Source: Aporhodopirellula aestuarii (lineage in GTDB: Bacteria > Planctomycetota > Planctomycetia > Pirellulales > Pirellulaceae). From it: 64,000 bases of DNA. The stretch covers positions 124,001 to 188,000 of the forward strand of contig NZ_JAMQBK010000036.1 of assembly GCF_023701485.1 (NCBI RefSeq), in the 5' to 3' direction. Below the pieces are notes generated by a model. The model made no database searches. It had not been told where the DNA came from and saw only the letters and a list, made by a program, of their open reading frames with translations. Positions 15,542 through 24,587 of the stretch are shown here, one piece after another. The position numbers and the translations under genes were made by a program. Within the stretch, counting starts at the first letter, position 1, and every line of letters begins with the position of its first letter.

Positions 15542-17511
15542 GTGCGCCTCCGTAGCCAATCTTCCAATGGCGGTGATTCGCTCAAGTCGATCCGCACGAG
15601 TGCGTCGTGAGGACAGGCGGCGGCGCAAGCGGGACCGCTCGGCAGACCGCTGCACATGTCACATTTGGTCGCTTTGGTAATCGGTTGGTTGCTCTTTGAG
15701 TCAAGATAAGGTCTGCCCTTGGGGTCCGACACGGCGACCATTTCGATGTTGTCGTACGGGCACCCCTTGGCACACACGCCACAACCGATGCAAATGTTTT
15801 CCGAGATGCGGACGAGACCTGTGGCTTTGTCCCGGTGCAACGCCCCGGTGGGGCAACCGATCATGCATACCGGATCGGTGCAGTGCATGCAGGCTTCGAC
15901 AAATTGCAGCCGTTCGTGGCGGTTTCCGACACGTGCGAAACGCGGGTTTCCGTCATGCACGTCGGCACACGCCTTCACGCAGTCATCGCAGCGGGTGCAA
16001 CGGTGCAAGTCGATGATCATCGCTTGTCGGCCGTTGTTGTATCGGTTTTGGACGATGAATTCGAGTAACCCGGTCGGCTCGAACGAAGTCCCCGTCGGAC
16101 TCGGCAAGTCATCCCATGCCTTCATCGACGATGTTCGATCCTCGGTATCGCTTTCACCGGTCATCGGCACGTCGTCGTCAACCTTCGCACGGTCGAGCGA
16201 GCGGCGTTCACGAGGGGTGGCGGAAGTCTTCGCTTTGGGCGGATGTAACATCGCCTCGGCGGCATTGGGCGGCAATTCTGATCGGCGGATGTGCGGCAGC
16301 ACTTCGCGGGCAAAACACTCCACCGGAATATGCAACGTGTCGAGAAACCCCACCGCCCGTAGTGAATGTTGCAGCGGGAGCGGCGAGCCGTTGCCACCGG
16401 TAACACTGAGCGTGATCTCTTCGAGGCCAAAGACGTGGCCCTTGCCCAGGTACGCGGTCGTTCGCTGCGCCGAACCGTAGTTCTGGCAAACGCGACCAAA
16501 GCCGCTCCGCACGATAATCAAGTCCGTCACGTGATGCCCTTCACGGGCAACAATCGGCTCCGACTCGATTTGTTCGGCGGGTGAAAGTTTGCGAGTTTTG
16601 GAATAGTCGGCATTCCACTGCAAACGACCAAACGAACGCAACTGAGTGTGTTCGACGACGTTTCTTAAATTGGATTCTGGGACGAATCGCAACAGCGGGA
16701 TTTCTTTGAGATGAATCGCGAGCCAATGTTCGCGGTAATGCTCTTCCATCCGTTCCGCGAACGCTGCATCCCGCTGCAGCATCTTCAGGCCTTGCAACCG
16801 GATCTCGAGCAGCGTTGCGTTTTCACCGGCGACAACCGTCGCACCGTGCGGCCCACGGAGCATCGTTGCGACTTCACCGAACAATTCGCCGGCGACCAAT
16901 CGCACGGTTTGCCCGGCCCGTACCAGCCCCGCGAAGTCTTGCAGGAACAAAGTGGGTTGCGACGCGGCATCGCCGGTGAGTTCGTCTGTCGCGTCGGATT
17001 GCAGGTGTTCGGTACGGGGGCGGTCATGCAGTTCGACGTCAGGCGTGACGTCTTGTGGTTTCCGGGCTTCGCGCACTCCGCTCGGTCGCAGGTATTGCCA
17101 GAGGGCCTCGGGCCAACTTCGTTTTTCGACTTCGCGACGTCCGAGAACGTCGGGTGGCAGTGGGCGGGTGATCAGTTCCGCGTTGCCTTCGAGCACGAGA
17201 AACGCACTGTTGGCGTAGTCGCCCTCACGAACGATGACTTGTCCGGGAGAAAAACGATGCAGCCGGCAGTCGTTTTTGAGCACTCCGTCGAGCGGAATCG
17301 ACTTCGGGAACTGGCTCGCGTCGAGTCCCGCGAAGGGCATTCTCGCGAGCAGCCAATCAACATCCGCGTCCGTCATGTGCGGATCCATCGGTTCGTCCCA
17401 ACGTCGGGGACGATGCACGGTAACGCTGTCGACAGGCGGCATGAAGCGGGGAGGAACAGGCAGGATGGGCAGAGTGGCGGGCGGCCCGCGAGGGACATCC
17501 GTCATATTCAT
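15538..17511 (-). CDS. Fusion of two cyclic-nucleotide-binding-like domains with a four-cluster [4Fe-4S] ferredoxin
   Basis: A 657-residue cytoplasmic protein. Domain 1 (about 84-240) and domain 2 (about 290-400) follow the CRP/cNMP-binding beta-roll pattern (FSPGQVIVREGDYANSAFLVLEG; GELFGEVATMLRG at 208-220). Domain 1 holds an insert at 118-190. The usual Arg of the phosphate-binding cassette is not obvious (HGATV at 222-226), so nucleotide binding is uncertain. No helix-turn-helix is present. The C-terminal third has sixteen Cys in four clusters: 505/508/511/515, 541/544/549/553, 574/577/580/584 and 617/620/629/633. This is the arrangement of DmsB/NrfC/HybA-type electron-transfer subunits. 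Two ATGs (17511, 17505) are possible starts. It opens the redox operon and lies 125 bp after the PilP-like gene on the same strand. Confidence 0.85.
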   Translation of the reverse strand: MNMTDVPRGPPATLPILPVPPRFMPPVDSVTVHRPRRWDEPMDPHMTDADVDWLLARMPFAGLDASQFPKSIPLDGVLKNDCRLHRFSPGQVIVREGDYANSAFLVLEGNAELITRPLPPDVLGRREVEKRSWPEALWQYLRPSGVREARKPQDVTPDVELHDRPRTEHLQSDATDELTGDAASQPTLFLQDFAGLVRAGQTVRLVAGELFGEVATMLRGPHGATVVAGENATLLEIRLQGLKMLQRDAAFAERMEEHYREHWLAIHLKEIPLLRFVPESNLRNVVEHTQLRSFGRLQWNADYSKTRKLSPAEQIESEPIVAREGHHVTDLIIVRSGFGRVCQNYGSAQRTTAYLGKGHVFGLEEITLSVTGGNGSPLPLQHSLRAVGFLDTLHIPVECFAREVLPHIRRSELPPNAAEAMLHPPKAKTSATPRERRSLDRAKVDDDVPMTGESDTEDRTSSMKAWDDLPSPTGTSFEPTGLLEFIVQNRYNNGRQAMIIDLHRCTRCDDCVKACADVHDGNPRFARVGNRHERLQFVEACMHCTDPVCMIGCPTGALHRDKATGLVRISENICIGCGVCAKGCPYDNIEMVAVSDPKGRPYLDSKSNQPITKATKCDMCSGLPSGPACAAACPHDALVRIDLSESPPLEDWLRRRT

Positions 17512-17636
17512 TCCGCTGAGTACCCCTTCGGACCTTGCCGCGTCAAGCCGATTCGGTCTGCGATGGAACCGCCCGGGCCTGAGATTGGCCGTCGAATCGG
17601 CTCAGGGGGCGTTCACACTGACTGGGGCGGCGTTTT

Positions 17637-18113
17637 TTAGTGGTTCTGGAACATGCTGGCGTCCCAGACCAAATTGCCATTTTTGAGGCGAACACGTGGC
17701 GGCGTGATCGAAACCACCTCGATTTCGCCGATTCGGTCACCCGCGACGACGAACCGGGTTTGATCGTCAATCCGCAGAATCGCTTGTTGCACGTCGAGTT
17801 TCGCAAACCCCATCACGCTGACATTGCTGGCGGTGATCTTTTTGTTTTGCGTGGGGGTGCTGTTATCGGTCGTATGAAACGGATCTCGCCGATCGGGAAA
17901 CGGGGCCGAGAAGCCTTCGTTGGAAGTCTGCGTGACATTGAGGTCGGGTGAATCGTCCATCCCGGCAAACGTGCCGCCCTGTTGCCGCGTCATTTGTTCG
18001 ATCCGTGAAATCGTTTCCGGTTCGATGCCGCAACCGATGACCGCCATCGCGATCATGCCGGTAACAAAACAGGTTGCTGGACGTGCGTGAAACATGATGG
18101 GGCGATGTCTCAC
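17637..18113 (-). CDS. PilP/GspC-like pilus alignment lipoprotein
   Basis: A 158-residue protein from a GTG at 18113 whose GTGA overlaps the secretin stop; an ATG at 18095 is possible. A hydrophobic N-terminal segment ends in a lipobox-like AVIGCG. The middle is disordered (Asp/Thr/Asn-rich) and includes the DPF motif (RRDPF) seen before the folded domain of PilP. The C-terminal 70 residues (VMGFAKLDVQQAILRIDD, VVAGDRIGEIEVVSI, PPRVRLKNG) form the beta-domain pattern of PilP/GspC, which bridges the inner-membrane PilN-PilO complex to the secretin. Gene order secretin then PilP is swapped relative to the proteobacterial pilMNOPQ. Confidence 0.7.
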   Translation of the reverse strand: MRHRPIMFHARPATCFVTGMIAMAVIGCGIEPETISRIEQMTRQQGGTFAGMDDSPDLNVTQTSNEGFSAPFPDRRDPFHTTDNSTPTQNKKITASNVSVMGFAKLDVQQAILRIDDQTRFVVAGDRIGEIEVVSITPPRVRLKNGNLVWDASMFQNH

Positions 18114-20305
18114 TGTGCGAGGGGAGTGGGTGCGGGAATGAGATGGTAAGGTGCGACGTGCACCTCGGGATAACCGCCGGTCGCGTTGGAACGAATAACG
18201 CTATCCGGGGCGTTCACCTCGGCGTCGTTCACGAGATTCGGTGTCATCGCCGTGCCGGAAACGTAGGCGGACTGCGAGCCCGAAATGTAGGCGGACTGTT
18301 CGTCGGGATACGTCATCATAAACGGGGTGATCCCGAATCCACCGAGCATTTCGAGTTCATCACTGCCGCCATTGATGCGGACACGCGGGTGATGATTGGG
18401 GCAATTGAGATCGTTACAATACGGGGTCTGTGGGCAATGACTCGCGTAGGGGATTCGGTCGAGTTCATGCATCGCGATTCGCGCGGCTTGCCGTTCGCGT
18501 GCCAATCCGGTGTAACACGGGCTGACAATTTCTGGTTTTAGGAACACGATCAGTTCGCTCTCGACGACAGACGTGTTGTGGCTTTGGAAGAGTTTGCCGA
18601 CGAATCGCATGTCTTTTAAATAGGGGATGCCGAACACGTTCTCGACGACTTTCTTTTGTCGTAGTCCACCCATCATGAACGTTTGACCGTTGGCGACGCG
18701 AACAGTCGTTTCGGCTTCACGCTCGTCGATAATCGGCAGAAAGTTCACCGTGCCGGTTTGAGTGCTGTGTCTCGGCTTGACGACCATTTCGATGACTCCA
18801 TCGTTGCTGATCCGTGGACGCACAACGAGCGTGATGCCGGCCTCTTTAAATTCAACCGTTGGAATTTGTTGGGTGATCACCGAGGTGCCGTCATCGCTGC
18901 TGGACTGGTCGGGCGTTTCGGCAGTCCGGTACGGAATCTGCGTGACGATTTTGATGGTCGCGTCACGTCGATCTCCGACGGTGATCGACGGATTCGCGAG
19001 CAATTTTGCTTCGGCGCTGCTGTCGAGGGCTTCGACGATCAAGGATGCATTGAAGTCGTTGCTGATCGAACTCATGGTCAACGTGGACAGGCCGGTTTCG
19101 GCAATCGCTCCGGTCGGTACGAGACTGGCAAACTCGAGCGACTTGGCAACCGCTTGGCCACCGAGATTCCCACGTCCCCACTGCACGCCGAGGCTTTCAA
19201 GTTCCTCCAACGTGACGTCATAGATTAAGGCCGAAATGCGGACTTGGGCGCGTGGTACGTCGAGCTGCTGAAACGCTTCGGCGGCGAGGCTCAGTTGTTC
19301 CGCGGTGCCGCGGACCATGATGCGATTTTCTTCTTCATAGACTGCAACGATGGGTGGGTCGACCGCAGAGGTGCTCGCGTTTGTGCTCACCGCGTTGCCG
19401 TTGCCGAGGGCGGCGCTAAGCGAAACGCCCATCTCGGCTGCTTCGGTGTATTGCGGCGTGAAGTAAGCGATCCGAGTTTTGGACCATCCGACGTTGCCCA
19501 GCGGCGCGGGCGAGGCGAGCGACGCTGCGGCGCCGCCCGGGGCTGGTTCGCGAACTTGCAGATCCGCAAACATCTTTTCGACCTGAGCGATTCGGTCGGG
19601 GGTGTCGATGACGAGTACTTGTCCGTTGCCGAACGCTTGGATTTTGCCACGATCGCTGAGTAGCATCTTGGCGGCTTCGAGAGTGGATGTCCGCTGTTGA
19701 TCGTTGGCGATCATCAGGGGCAGCGTTCGAGATCGGAACTCGGGGCTTGCCGTGCCGACTTCCTCGATCGGAAGAATGATCAGACTGTTTCCGGCGGCGG
19801 TGTATCCATAGCCCGATGACGTCAGAATCGCGGACAACACGTCTCGCAGCGGCGCATCGCTAAACACCCCTGAGACTTCGCCGGTAACCTTTTCACCGGC
19901 AACGATGCTGACCTGCCAGAGGTCTGACAAGAGAAAGACGACTTCTTGCAATGAAGTTTTGCGGAATGTGATGCTGGCCCGCCGCTGCAGTGCGTCTTCA
20001 ATGGCTGACGACGGGCCGCCCGGTGAACCCGATCGGGTGTTGACGGACGCGTTGCCATGGGCGGATTGAGATTGGTTGAACGATGCGTCGAGCGAGGAAG
20101 AGGGTGCGACGTCAGCGACGCTGGTGGCGACGTTCTGGTTTCGGGGCGCCGGCAGTTCGGCGGAATGCGATGGCGAGTCAAGTCCTGACTCGGCGGCATC
20201 AAGGGACGGGACCCCGAGGCTGCACGCTGACGAAAGCATCAACAGACAGCAGAGGTGCTGCTTCCATCGTCGAAATAGTCGTGTCGCTATGCCTTCCGTG
20301 GCCAT
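18110..20305 (-). CDS. pilQ: Secretin (PilQ/GspD family)
   Basis: A 731-residue outer-membrane channel subunit. A signal peptide is followed by a disordered Ser/Ala-rich stretch. An STN/N0-like domain at about 105-175 (ASITFRKTSLQEVVFLLSDL; APLRDVLSAILTSSG) is followed by N-type repeats with the ERVLVIDT-like segment GQVLVIDTPDRI and a second repeat near 315-400. The secretin core occupies about 405-610, with LLANPSITVGDRRDATI, GITLVVRPRISNDG, ETTVRVANGQTFMMGGL and SELIVFLKPEIV. The last 110 residues (Pro/Asn/Tyr-rich) have no match I know and may be a planctomycete-specific pilotin or surface tail. It is coupled to the PilP-like gene by a four-base overlap and follows PilO by 67 bp. Confidence 0.92.
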   Translation of the reverse strand: MATEGIATRLFRRWKQHLCCLLMLSSACSLGVPSLDAAESGLDSPSHSAELPAPRNQNVATSVADVAPSSSLDASFNQSQSAHGNASVNTRSGSPGGPSSAIEDALQRRASITFRKTSLQEVVFLLSDLWQVSIVAGEKVTGEVSGVFSDAPLRDVLSAILTSSGYGYTAAGNSLIILPIEEVGTASPEFRSRTLPLMIANDQQRTSTLEAAKMLLSDRGKIQAFGNGQVLVIDTPDRIAQVEKMFADLQVREPAPGGAAASLASPAPLGNVGWSKTRIAYFTPQYTEAAEMGVSLSAALGNGNAVSTNASTSAVDPPIVAVYEEENRIMVRGTAEQLSLAAEAFQQLDVPRAQVRISALIYDVTLEELESLGVQWGRGNLGGQAVAKSLEFASLVPTGAIAETGLSTLTMSSISNDFNASLIVEALDSSAEAKLLANPSITVGDRRDATIKIVTQIPYRTAETPDQSSSDDGTSVITQQIPTVEFKEAGITLVVRPRISNDGVIEMVVKPRHSTQTGTVNFLPIIDEREAETTVRVANGQTFMMGGLRQKKVVENVFGIPYLKDMRFVGKLFQSHNTSVVESELIVFLKPEIVSPCYTGLARERQAARIAMHELDRIPYASHCPQTPYCNDLNCPNHHPRVRINGGSDELEMLGGFGITPFMMTYPDEQSAYISGSQSAYVSGTAMTPNLVNDAEVNAPDSVIRSNATGGYPEVHVAPYHLIPAPTPLAQ

Positions 20306-20372
20306 GCGCGTTCAGTTCATTTAAAGGGAAAAGGTATTCAAGGGATGACGAGGTCGTTCACCGGTATCCAAT

Positions 20373-21005
20373 TCAGTTGATCATCGCAAACGCGTCATCC
20401 ATGCTGACGGGTGCGTGCAGCAATCCGAATAAAGTCATGTTTAATTCCAAGCTGAGAACAGAATCGCCTCCGGGGATTGGTTCCAATGTCAATGAGTTGA
20501 TGTTCAATAGCCAGTGATGGTCGTCGACGACCCGAATGATCTTTAACACCGAATCGAGCGGTCCGACGACCGACAGCGAAAGCTCGTGTGAATGAAGTTC
20601 AAATTCCGATTCGTTTCCAAAGTCTGGTGATCGACGACTACGAGGGTCGTCATTGTCGGCGCCCCATCGTCGTTTCTGTTCGTCTTCAATTTCCAACGCA
20701 CGTAGACTGCCACCACATTCTCGGATCATTGTGATCAGCTCGTCTCGAACCGCGGGGATGCGATTTCGAGTCACGCATTGTTGGATGAGTTGTTGCTTTT
20801 GCTCGCGTAGTTTGGCTTCGATGCGTTGCAGCCGAGCGTCTCGCTCCTGCGACGATTCGAATTTTCTTTCAAGCTCAGCCAAGGCACGATGGTCGTCGCG
20901 GAGCCTGATACCTTCATCGACTAGTGGATACCCGAACACGATCAAGGCGAGAAAACTTCCACAGGCAACAATCGCTCGGATTAACCGATCGTTCTGTTTA
21001 TTCAT
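20373..21005 (-). CDS. PilO/GspM-like inner-membrane pilus assembly protein
   Basis: A 210-residue protein with one N-terminal membrane helix (about residues 8-26, AIVACGSFLALIVFGYPLV), a coiled-coil (about 35-75, RALAELERKFESSQERDARL and on), and a C-terminal ferredoxin-like fold region with alternating strands (HELSLSVVGPLDSVLKII, HWLLNINSLTLEPI). This is the PilO/GspM plan. PilO pairs with PilN to form the alignment ring linking motor and secretin. It overlaps the PilM-PilN fusion gene by eight bases. Confidence 0.7.
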   Translation of the reverse strand: MNKQNDRLIRAIVACGSFLALIVFGYPLVDEGIRLRDDHRALAELERKFESSQERDARLQRIEAKLREQKQQLIQQCVTRNRIPAVRDELITMIRECGGSLRALEIEDEQKRRWGADNDDPRSRRSPDFGNESEFELHSHELSLSVVGPLDSVLKIIRVVDDHHWLLNINSLTLEPIPGGDSVLSLELNMTLFGLLHAPVSMDDAFAMIN

Positions 21006-22617
21006 TTTGCGACTCCTGCGCGGCAGCGGACTCAGGGTCGGCAGGTGTCCACGACAACCTCATTTCGAATTGCGATTCATCCTGGATGAGCCCGCTCGAC
21101 GTCGCCAACAACGCGACTTGGCTGATCCCATTCAATCGACGCAGGTAACCGACGATCTCGTAGATTTCTGATTCGTTGGAAGTCTTGCCCGCTAACATGA
21201 TGTGGTGATCGCTATCGAATCGGATCGATGTCAGCACGGCTTGCGCGGGCAAGCACTGCGTGATTTGAGTGGTCAACTCGACGATCGGTGGTGAAACGGT
21301 CTTGTGTTCGATTTGACCGAGCTGTTGCACCCAACGGCGGTCCGATTGGAGCGACGCCATGCGTGTTTGTGTCGCCAGCATTTGGACTTCAACAAACTCA
21401 CGCTGCTGCTGTTTCTGATCCGCTTCTTCACGCAGTGTTCCGACCCATAGCGAAGTCATAAACAGTACGACCGCCGCGACCGCGCAAGGCCATAGCGTCA
21501 GCACCGTACGAATGATCCGGGATTGAGCGCGATCGCGGCGAATCGTCTGCAACAGATCCGGAGGATGTTGGATAAACGTTGGTTGGATCCGTGGCAGGAT
21601 CGCGGCAAACGCGGCGACTCCGTCGGATCCGATCTCACTGGGAACTCGAAGGTTCAAGCATGAGTCCGGGAGGACGAACGGAGTTGCGGTGAGATTGTCC
21701 GCGTTCGTGAAGTGCTCCAATACCATGTCGACTTTCTCGGGCGGACCTCCGACATAGAGATTGCTTAGTTCACTTTGCGGCATCCCCCGGTGACGTTGGC
21801 AAAAGCGGCGGAGGCGAGCAAGGTGTTGAGAGATTGCGGTCGCAAACGTTTCGGCGTCGTGTGCCGCTGCCGGACGATAGTCCAACAGCAGTCGGCCTTG
21901 GTGCGTGATCCCGACTTCCCAAGATTGGCCGAACGAGTCGGCGATCAAGATCGGTTTCTCCTGATCGATCCCCAGCATGCCAACCATTCTCGCCATGCTG
22001 ACCAGCGATGGTTCGATCCACGCGACGTCAACATGGGCGCTCACGAACGCTTCATAAAGCGCGTTGAGACGCGTGAAGTTGCCGACCGCGGTGAGTGCGT
22101 GGTCAATCCCCGGGCTGAGCGTTTCTCGGACTTGCCCGATCAGTTTGCCGCCGGGGCCGAGTTGGAGGTAACGCGGGATGCGGCCTGACAACGCCCCGAG
22201 TTCGTGGTCGACGTCATCGACGGATCCCGTCGAGATCCGCGTCACGCAGAAGTCGCCGGTGAGCGACACGGCTACCTTTTCGCTACCGATCTTGTGACGG
22301 GTCGCGAGCGTTTCGATCGCGTCGCGTAGCCGTTTCCATCCGCTGCCGACCATCCAATCTTGACTCGTCTGGTCCTTTGCTGACCCAAGCCCAGAACGTC
22401 GAACGAATTCATCTTCGTCTTCGAATACGTCATCATTCCCCGCTGCGGTTTCGGTCAATCGAACGTAGTCGACCTCGACACTCACAGCCTCGTTCGGCCG
22501 GCATACCGCGACCGCCAGAATGACACGATCACTTTCAATCCGAAACGCAAACCGCGTGGGCTGGCGGTTGTCCGCCTCCGCGTCGTTACGTTGAAAAGAA
22601 AAGGGTGAAGAGGTCAT
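20998..22617 (-). CDS. PilM-PilN fusion protein of the type IV pilus/type II secretion alignment complex
   Basis: A 539-residue protein. Residues about 15-340 show the actin-like pattern of PilM/GspL (RFAFRIESDRVILAVAVC, KVAVSLTGDF, PILIADSFGQSWEVGI, LSNLYVGGPPEKVDMVLEHF). A membrane helix follows at about 372-394 (VLTLWPCAVAAVVLFMTSLW), then a coiled-coil and a PilN-type periplasmic domain (ITQCLPAQAVLTSIRF, MLAGKTSNESEIYEIVGYL). In most bacteria PilM and PilN are separate, with PilM in the cytoplasm binding the PilN tail; here the two are covalently joined, as in GspL. It is first in the run PilMN-PilO-secretin-PilP. The divergent gene at 22793 begins about 175 bp away. Confidence 0.78.
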   Translation of the reverse strand: MTSSPFSFQRNDAEADNRQPTRFAFRIESDRVILAVAVCRPNEAVSVEVDYVRLTETAAGNDDVFEDEDEFVRRSGLGSAKDQTSQDWMVGSGWKRLRDAIETLATRHKIGSEKVAVSLTGDFCVTRISTGSVDDVDHELGALSGRIPRYLQLGPGGKLIGQVRETLSPGIDHALTAVGNFTRLNALYEAFVSAHVDVAWIEPSLVSMARMVGMLGIDQEKPILIADSFGQSWEVGITHQGRLLLDYRPAAAHDAETFATAISQHLARLRRFCQRHRGMPQSELSNLYVGGPPEKVDMVLEHFTNADNLTATPFVLPDSCLNLRVPSEIGSDGVAAFAAILPRIQPTFIQHPPDLLQTIRRDRAQSRIIRTVLTLWPCAVAAVVLFMTSLWVGTLREEADQKQQQREFVEVQMLATQTRMASLQSDRRWVQQLGQIEHKTVSPPIVELTTQITQCLPAQAVLTSIRFDSDHHIMLAGKTSNESEIYEIVGYLRRLNGISQVALLATSSGLIQDESQFEMRLSWTPADPESAAAQESQNE

Positions 22618-22792
22618 CGGTGCGACGTGGGGAAGTTTGCTAGTTGGAAGTTCTCAGCCAAACTCAGGCGAGTTCGATGTGGAATCACCGTGGTATGAGA
22701 TTCCCATGCGACGATTGATCGTGCCGTGAAACGAGATGAGGGAACGTGATACACTGACGTTAGGTTGATTCCTCCACTTGCCCGCGGGTTCC

Positions 22793-24340
22793 ATGATTAT
22801 GTTTCGACATCCTATGTGTCATTTGCGACTCCTCTCGCCAGACGCTCGGTTTTGCCGACGAGTCGGAATGATTGCTCTGTTCGGTTTGTCGAGCTTATGT
22901 GTGTCGACGGCGAAGGCACAAAACAGCTCGTTTCTAGAGAGTCTGTTCCGATCGATCGCGGAAAAGCAGTTGCAGGAGGCCCGTGAGCGTGCCGGACTGG
23001 CGAATCCACCCGCTACACCACCACCTCGCGAAAATCCGTCGAGCACTCCAGGTGGTTTCCCCGGCGGCCCATTCGGGCCCGCCACAGGCCAACCGCGGAC
23101 GACGTCACCTCCGACACAGGTTGCCCCAACGCGCGAAGTCGTACCATCGCGTCAACCGGACGTGGGGCGAGATCGTTCAACGGACTCGGGGCGCGGGCAA
23201 GATACGCGGTTCGGTCGCAGACCTCCCGTCGTTGTGGATCCCCATCCACACGACGTTCACGAATTTGATGTCACGCTGACCCGGTTTCAAAACGAGCTCG
23301 GTGAGCTGATGCAAACCGTCCGATCGGCAGCACGCTCCAATCGAGTGTTTCGTTCTCAATTGCCGCAGCTCTATCAACTGCAAGCCGAAGTGGCCACGCT
23401 TGCCTCCCAAGCGAGAGCGTCTTCGTCGTTGCCACCTCTCGTGCCTGCTTATCAAGGCATCGATCAACGCTATCGCGAGTTGTCATTTCGACTCCGGTCC
23501 GTTCCCGATCGCGATCAAACCATGCGGGCACAGATCGCACGGTGTGACGCGACATGCCGAACGCTCGCCAAGATTTGTGAAATCTCGCCGCAATTCGATC
23601 GTCACGGTTTACATGACCAAATGGTGATCGCCGCGACTTACATTCAGACCCTCATCGATGACCTGCCCGACGCCAGGATGTCGAGCGACCGATCACGCCA
23701 ATTGGTGCATGAAGCGAGGCTCTTGCGGCAGGTGATCTTGGAGGAGGCCGATCGATTGCCCTCGTTGTCGTACGATGAAATCGTCACCAATTTCACAAAC
23801 TTTATCGCCCGTTGGCGGCCGTTTGCCGAATCGGTCGCGGAGGCGCGTGATCCGGTACTCGATCGACGTCTGGTCCGCGTGACCCAGTGCGGCGACGAAA
23901 CCTACGCGTTGTTGTGGATGGCACCGCCACCCACGAGTGGTTTGCCTCCAGTCGGTATTCCCGAGATGGATCGCGAAAGGTGGATGTCCGATGCGGCCGC
24001 ACTCGAGGGCATCGCTGAGTACTTTTATGCCGACCTGCAACGGCTGCGAGCCTACCTGCAGCCGGATGATTATGCCCGTGAGTTGATCGACCACTCTCAT
24101 GACGTGTACGAAGCGGCCCGGTCGATCCACTCGCAACTCGAAGCGGGGCACTCGTTCGAACGGTTGCAACGACCGGCGTCGCAATTAGCGGTCGCTTGGA
24201 GAGCGTTGGCTTCGGACGTTGAGCACGTCGATCACCATGGTTTGACCGGACGGCGGGCGTACGCGGTGCAGCAGCAACTCCAGCAAATGCTGCCGCTCGT
24301 GGCGTCGTTGACTGCGGCGTTGCTGCAGGAAGCTCCGTGA
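22793..24340 (+). CDS. Secreted protein of unknown function, helix-rich
   Basis: A 515-residue protein from the ATG at 22793 (another in-frame ATG at 22799). A late signal-like segment (VGMIALFGLSSLCVSTAKA) precedes mature QNSSFLES. Residues about 50-140 are Pro/Thr/Arg/Gly-rich and likely disordered. The rest is predicted helical, with heptad-like stretches (FQNELGELMQTVRSAARSNR, LPQLYQLQAEVATLASQARA, HDQMVIAATYIQTLIDDLPD). I recognise no domain, catalytic motif or Cys cluster. Export with a disordered neck and helical body suggests a periplasmic or cell-envelope structural protein. It is divergent from the pilus operon and could share a promoter region with it; there is no further link. Confidence 0.6.
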   Translation: MIMFRHPMCHLRLLSPDARFCRRVGMIALFGLSSLCVSTAKAQNSSFLESLFRSIAEKQLQEARERAGLANPPATPPPRENPSSTPGGFPGGPFGPATGQPRTTSPPTQVAPTREVVPSRQPDVGRDRSTDSGRGQDTRFGRRPPVVVDPHPHDVHEFDVTLTRFQNELGELMQTVRSAARSNRVFRSQLPQLYQLQAEVATLASQARASSSLPPLVPAYQGIDQRYRELSFRLRSVPDRDQTMRAQIARCDATCRTLAKICEISPQFDRHGLHDQMVIAATYIQTLIDDLPDARMSSDRSRQLVHEARLLRQVILEEADRLPSLSYDEIVTNFTNFIARWRPFAESVAEARDPVLDRRLVRVTQCGDETYALLWMAPPPTSGLPPVGIPEMDRERWMSDAAALEGIAEYFYADLQRLRAYLQPDDYARELIDHSHDVYEAARSIHSQLEAGHSFERLQRPASQLAVAWRALASDVEHVDHHGLTGRRAYAVQQQLQQMLPLVASLTAALLQEAP

Positions 24341-24587
24341 TCCTCCGCATCGCGGTTGCGTTCTCACGGTGTCGTCCAAGTTTGATCGCTGACCGACGGG
24401 GGACGAGTCCACTGGTGAGCGTACCGCGATAGGGCTAAAACCGATACAGCGTGACGCGGCCGCGGAAATCTGGCGGCGCCACGGGAACTCACCATCGATC
24501 AGGTGCGAGACATCGTAAGTTTGATGTGAAGAGCGTGTTTATTCGGATGAAGAAATCCAGCGATACCAAGATAGAGAATCCGCCGCA

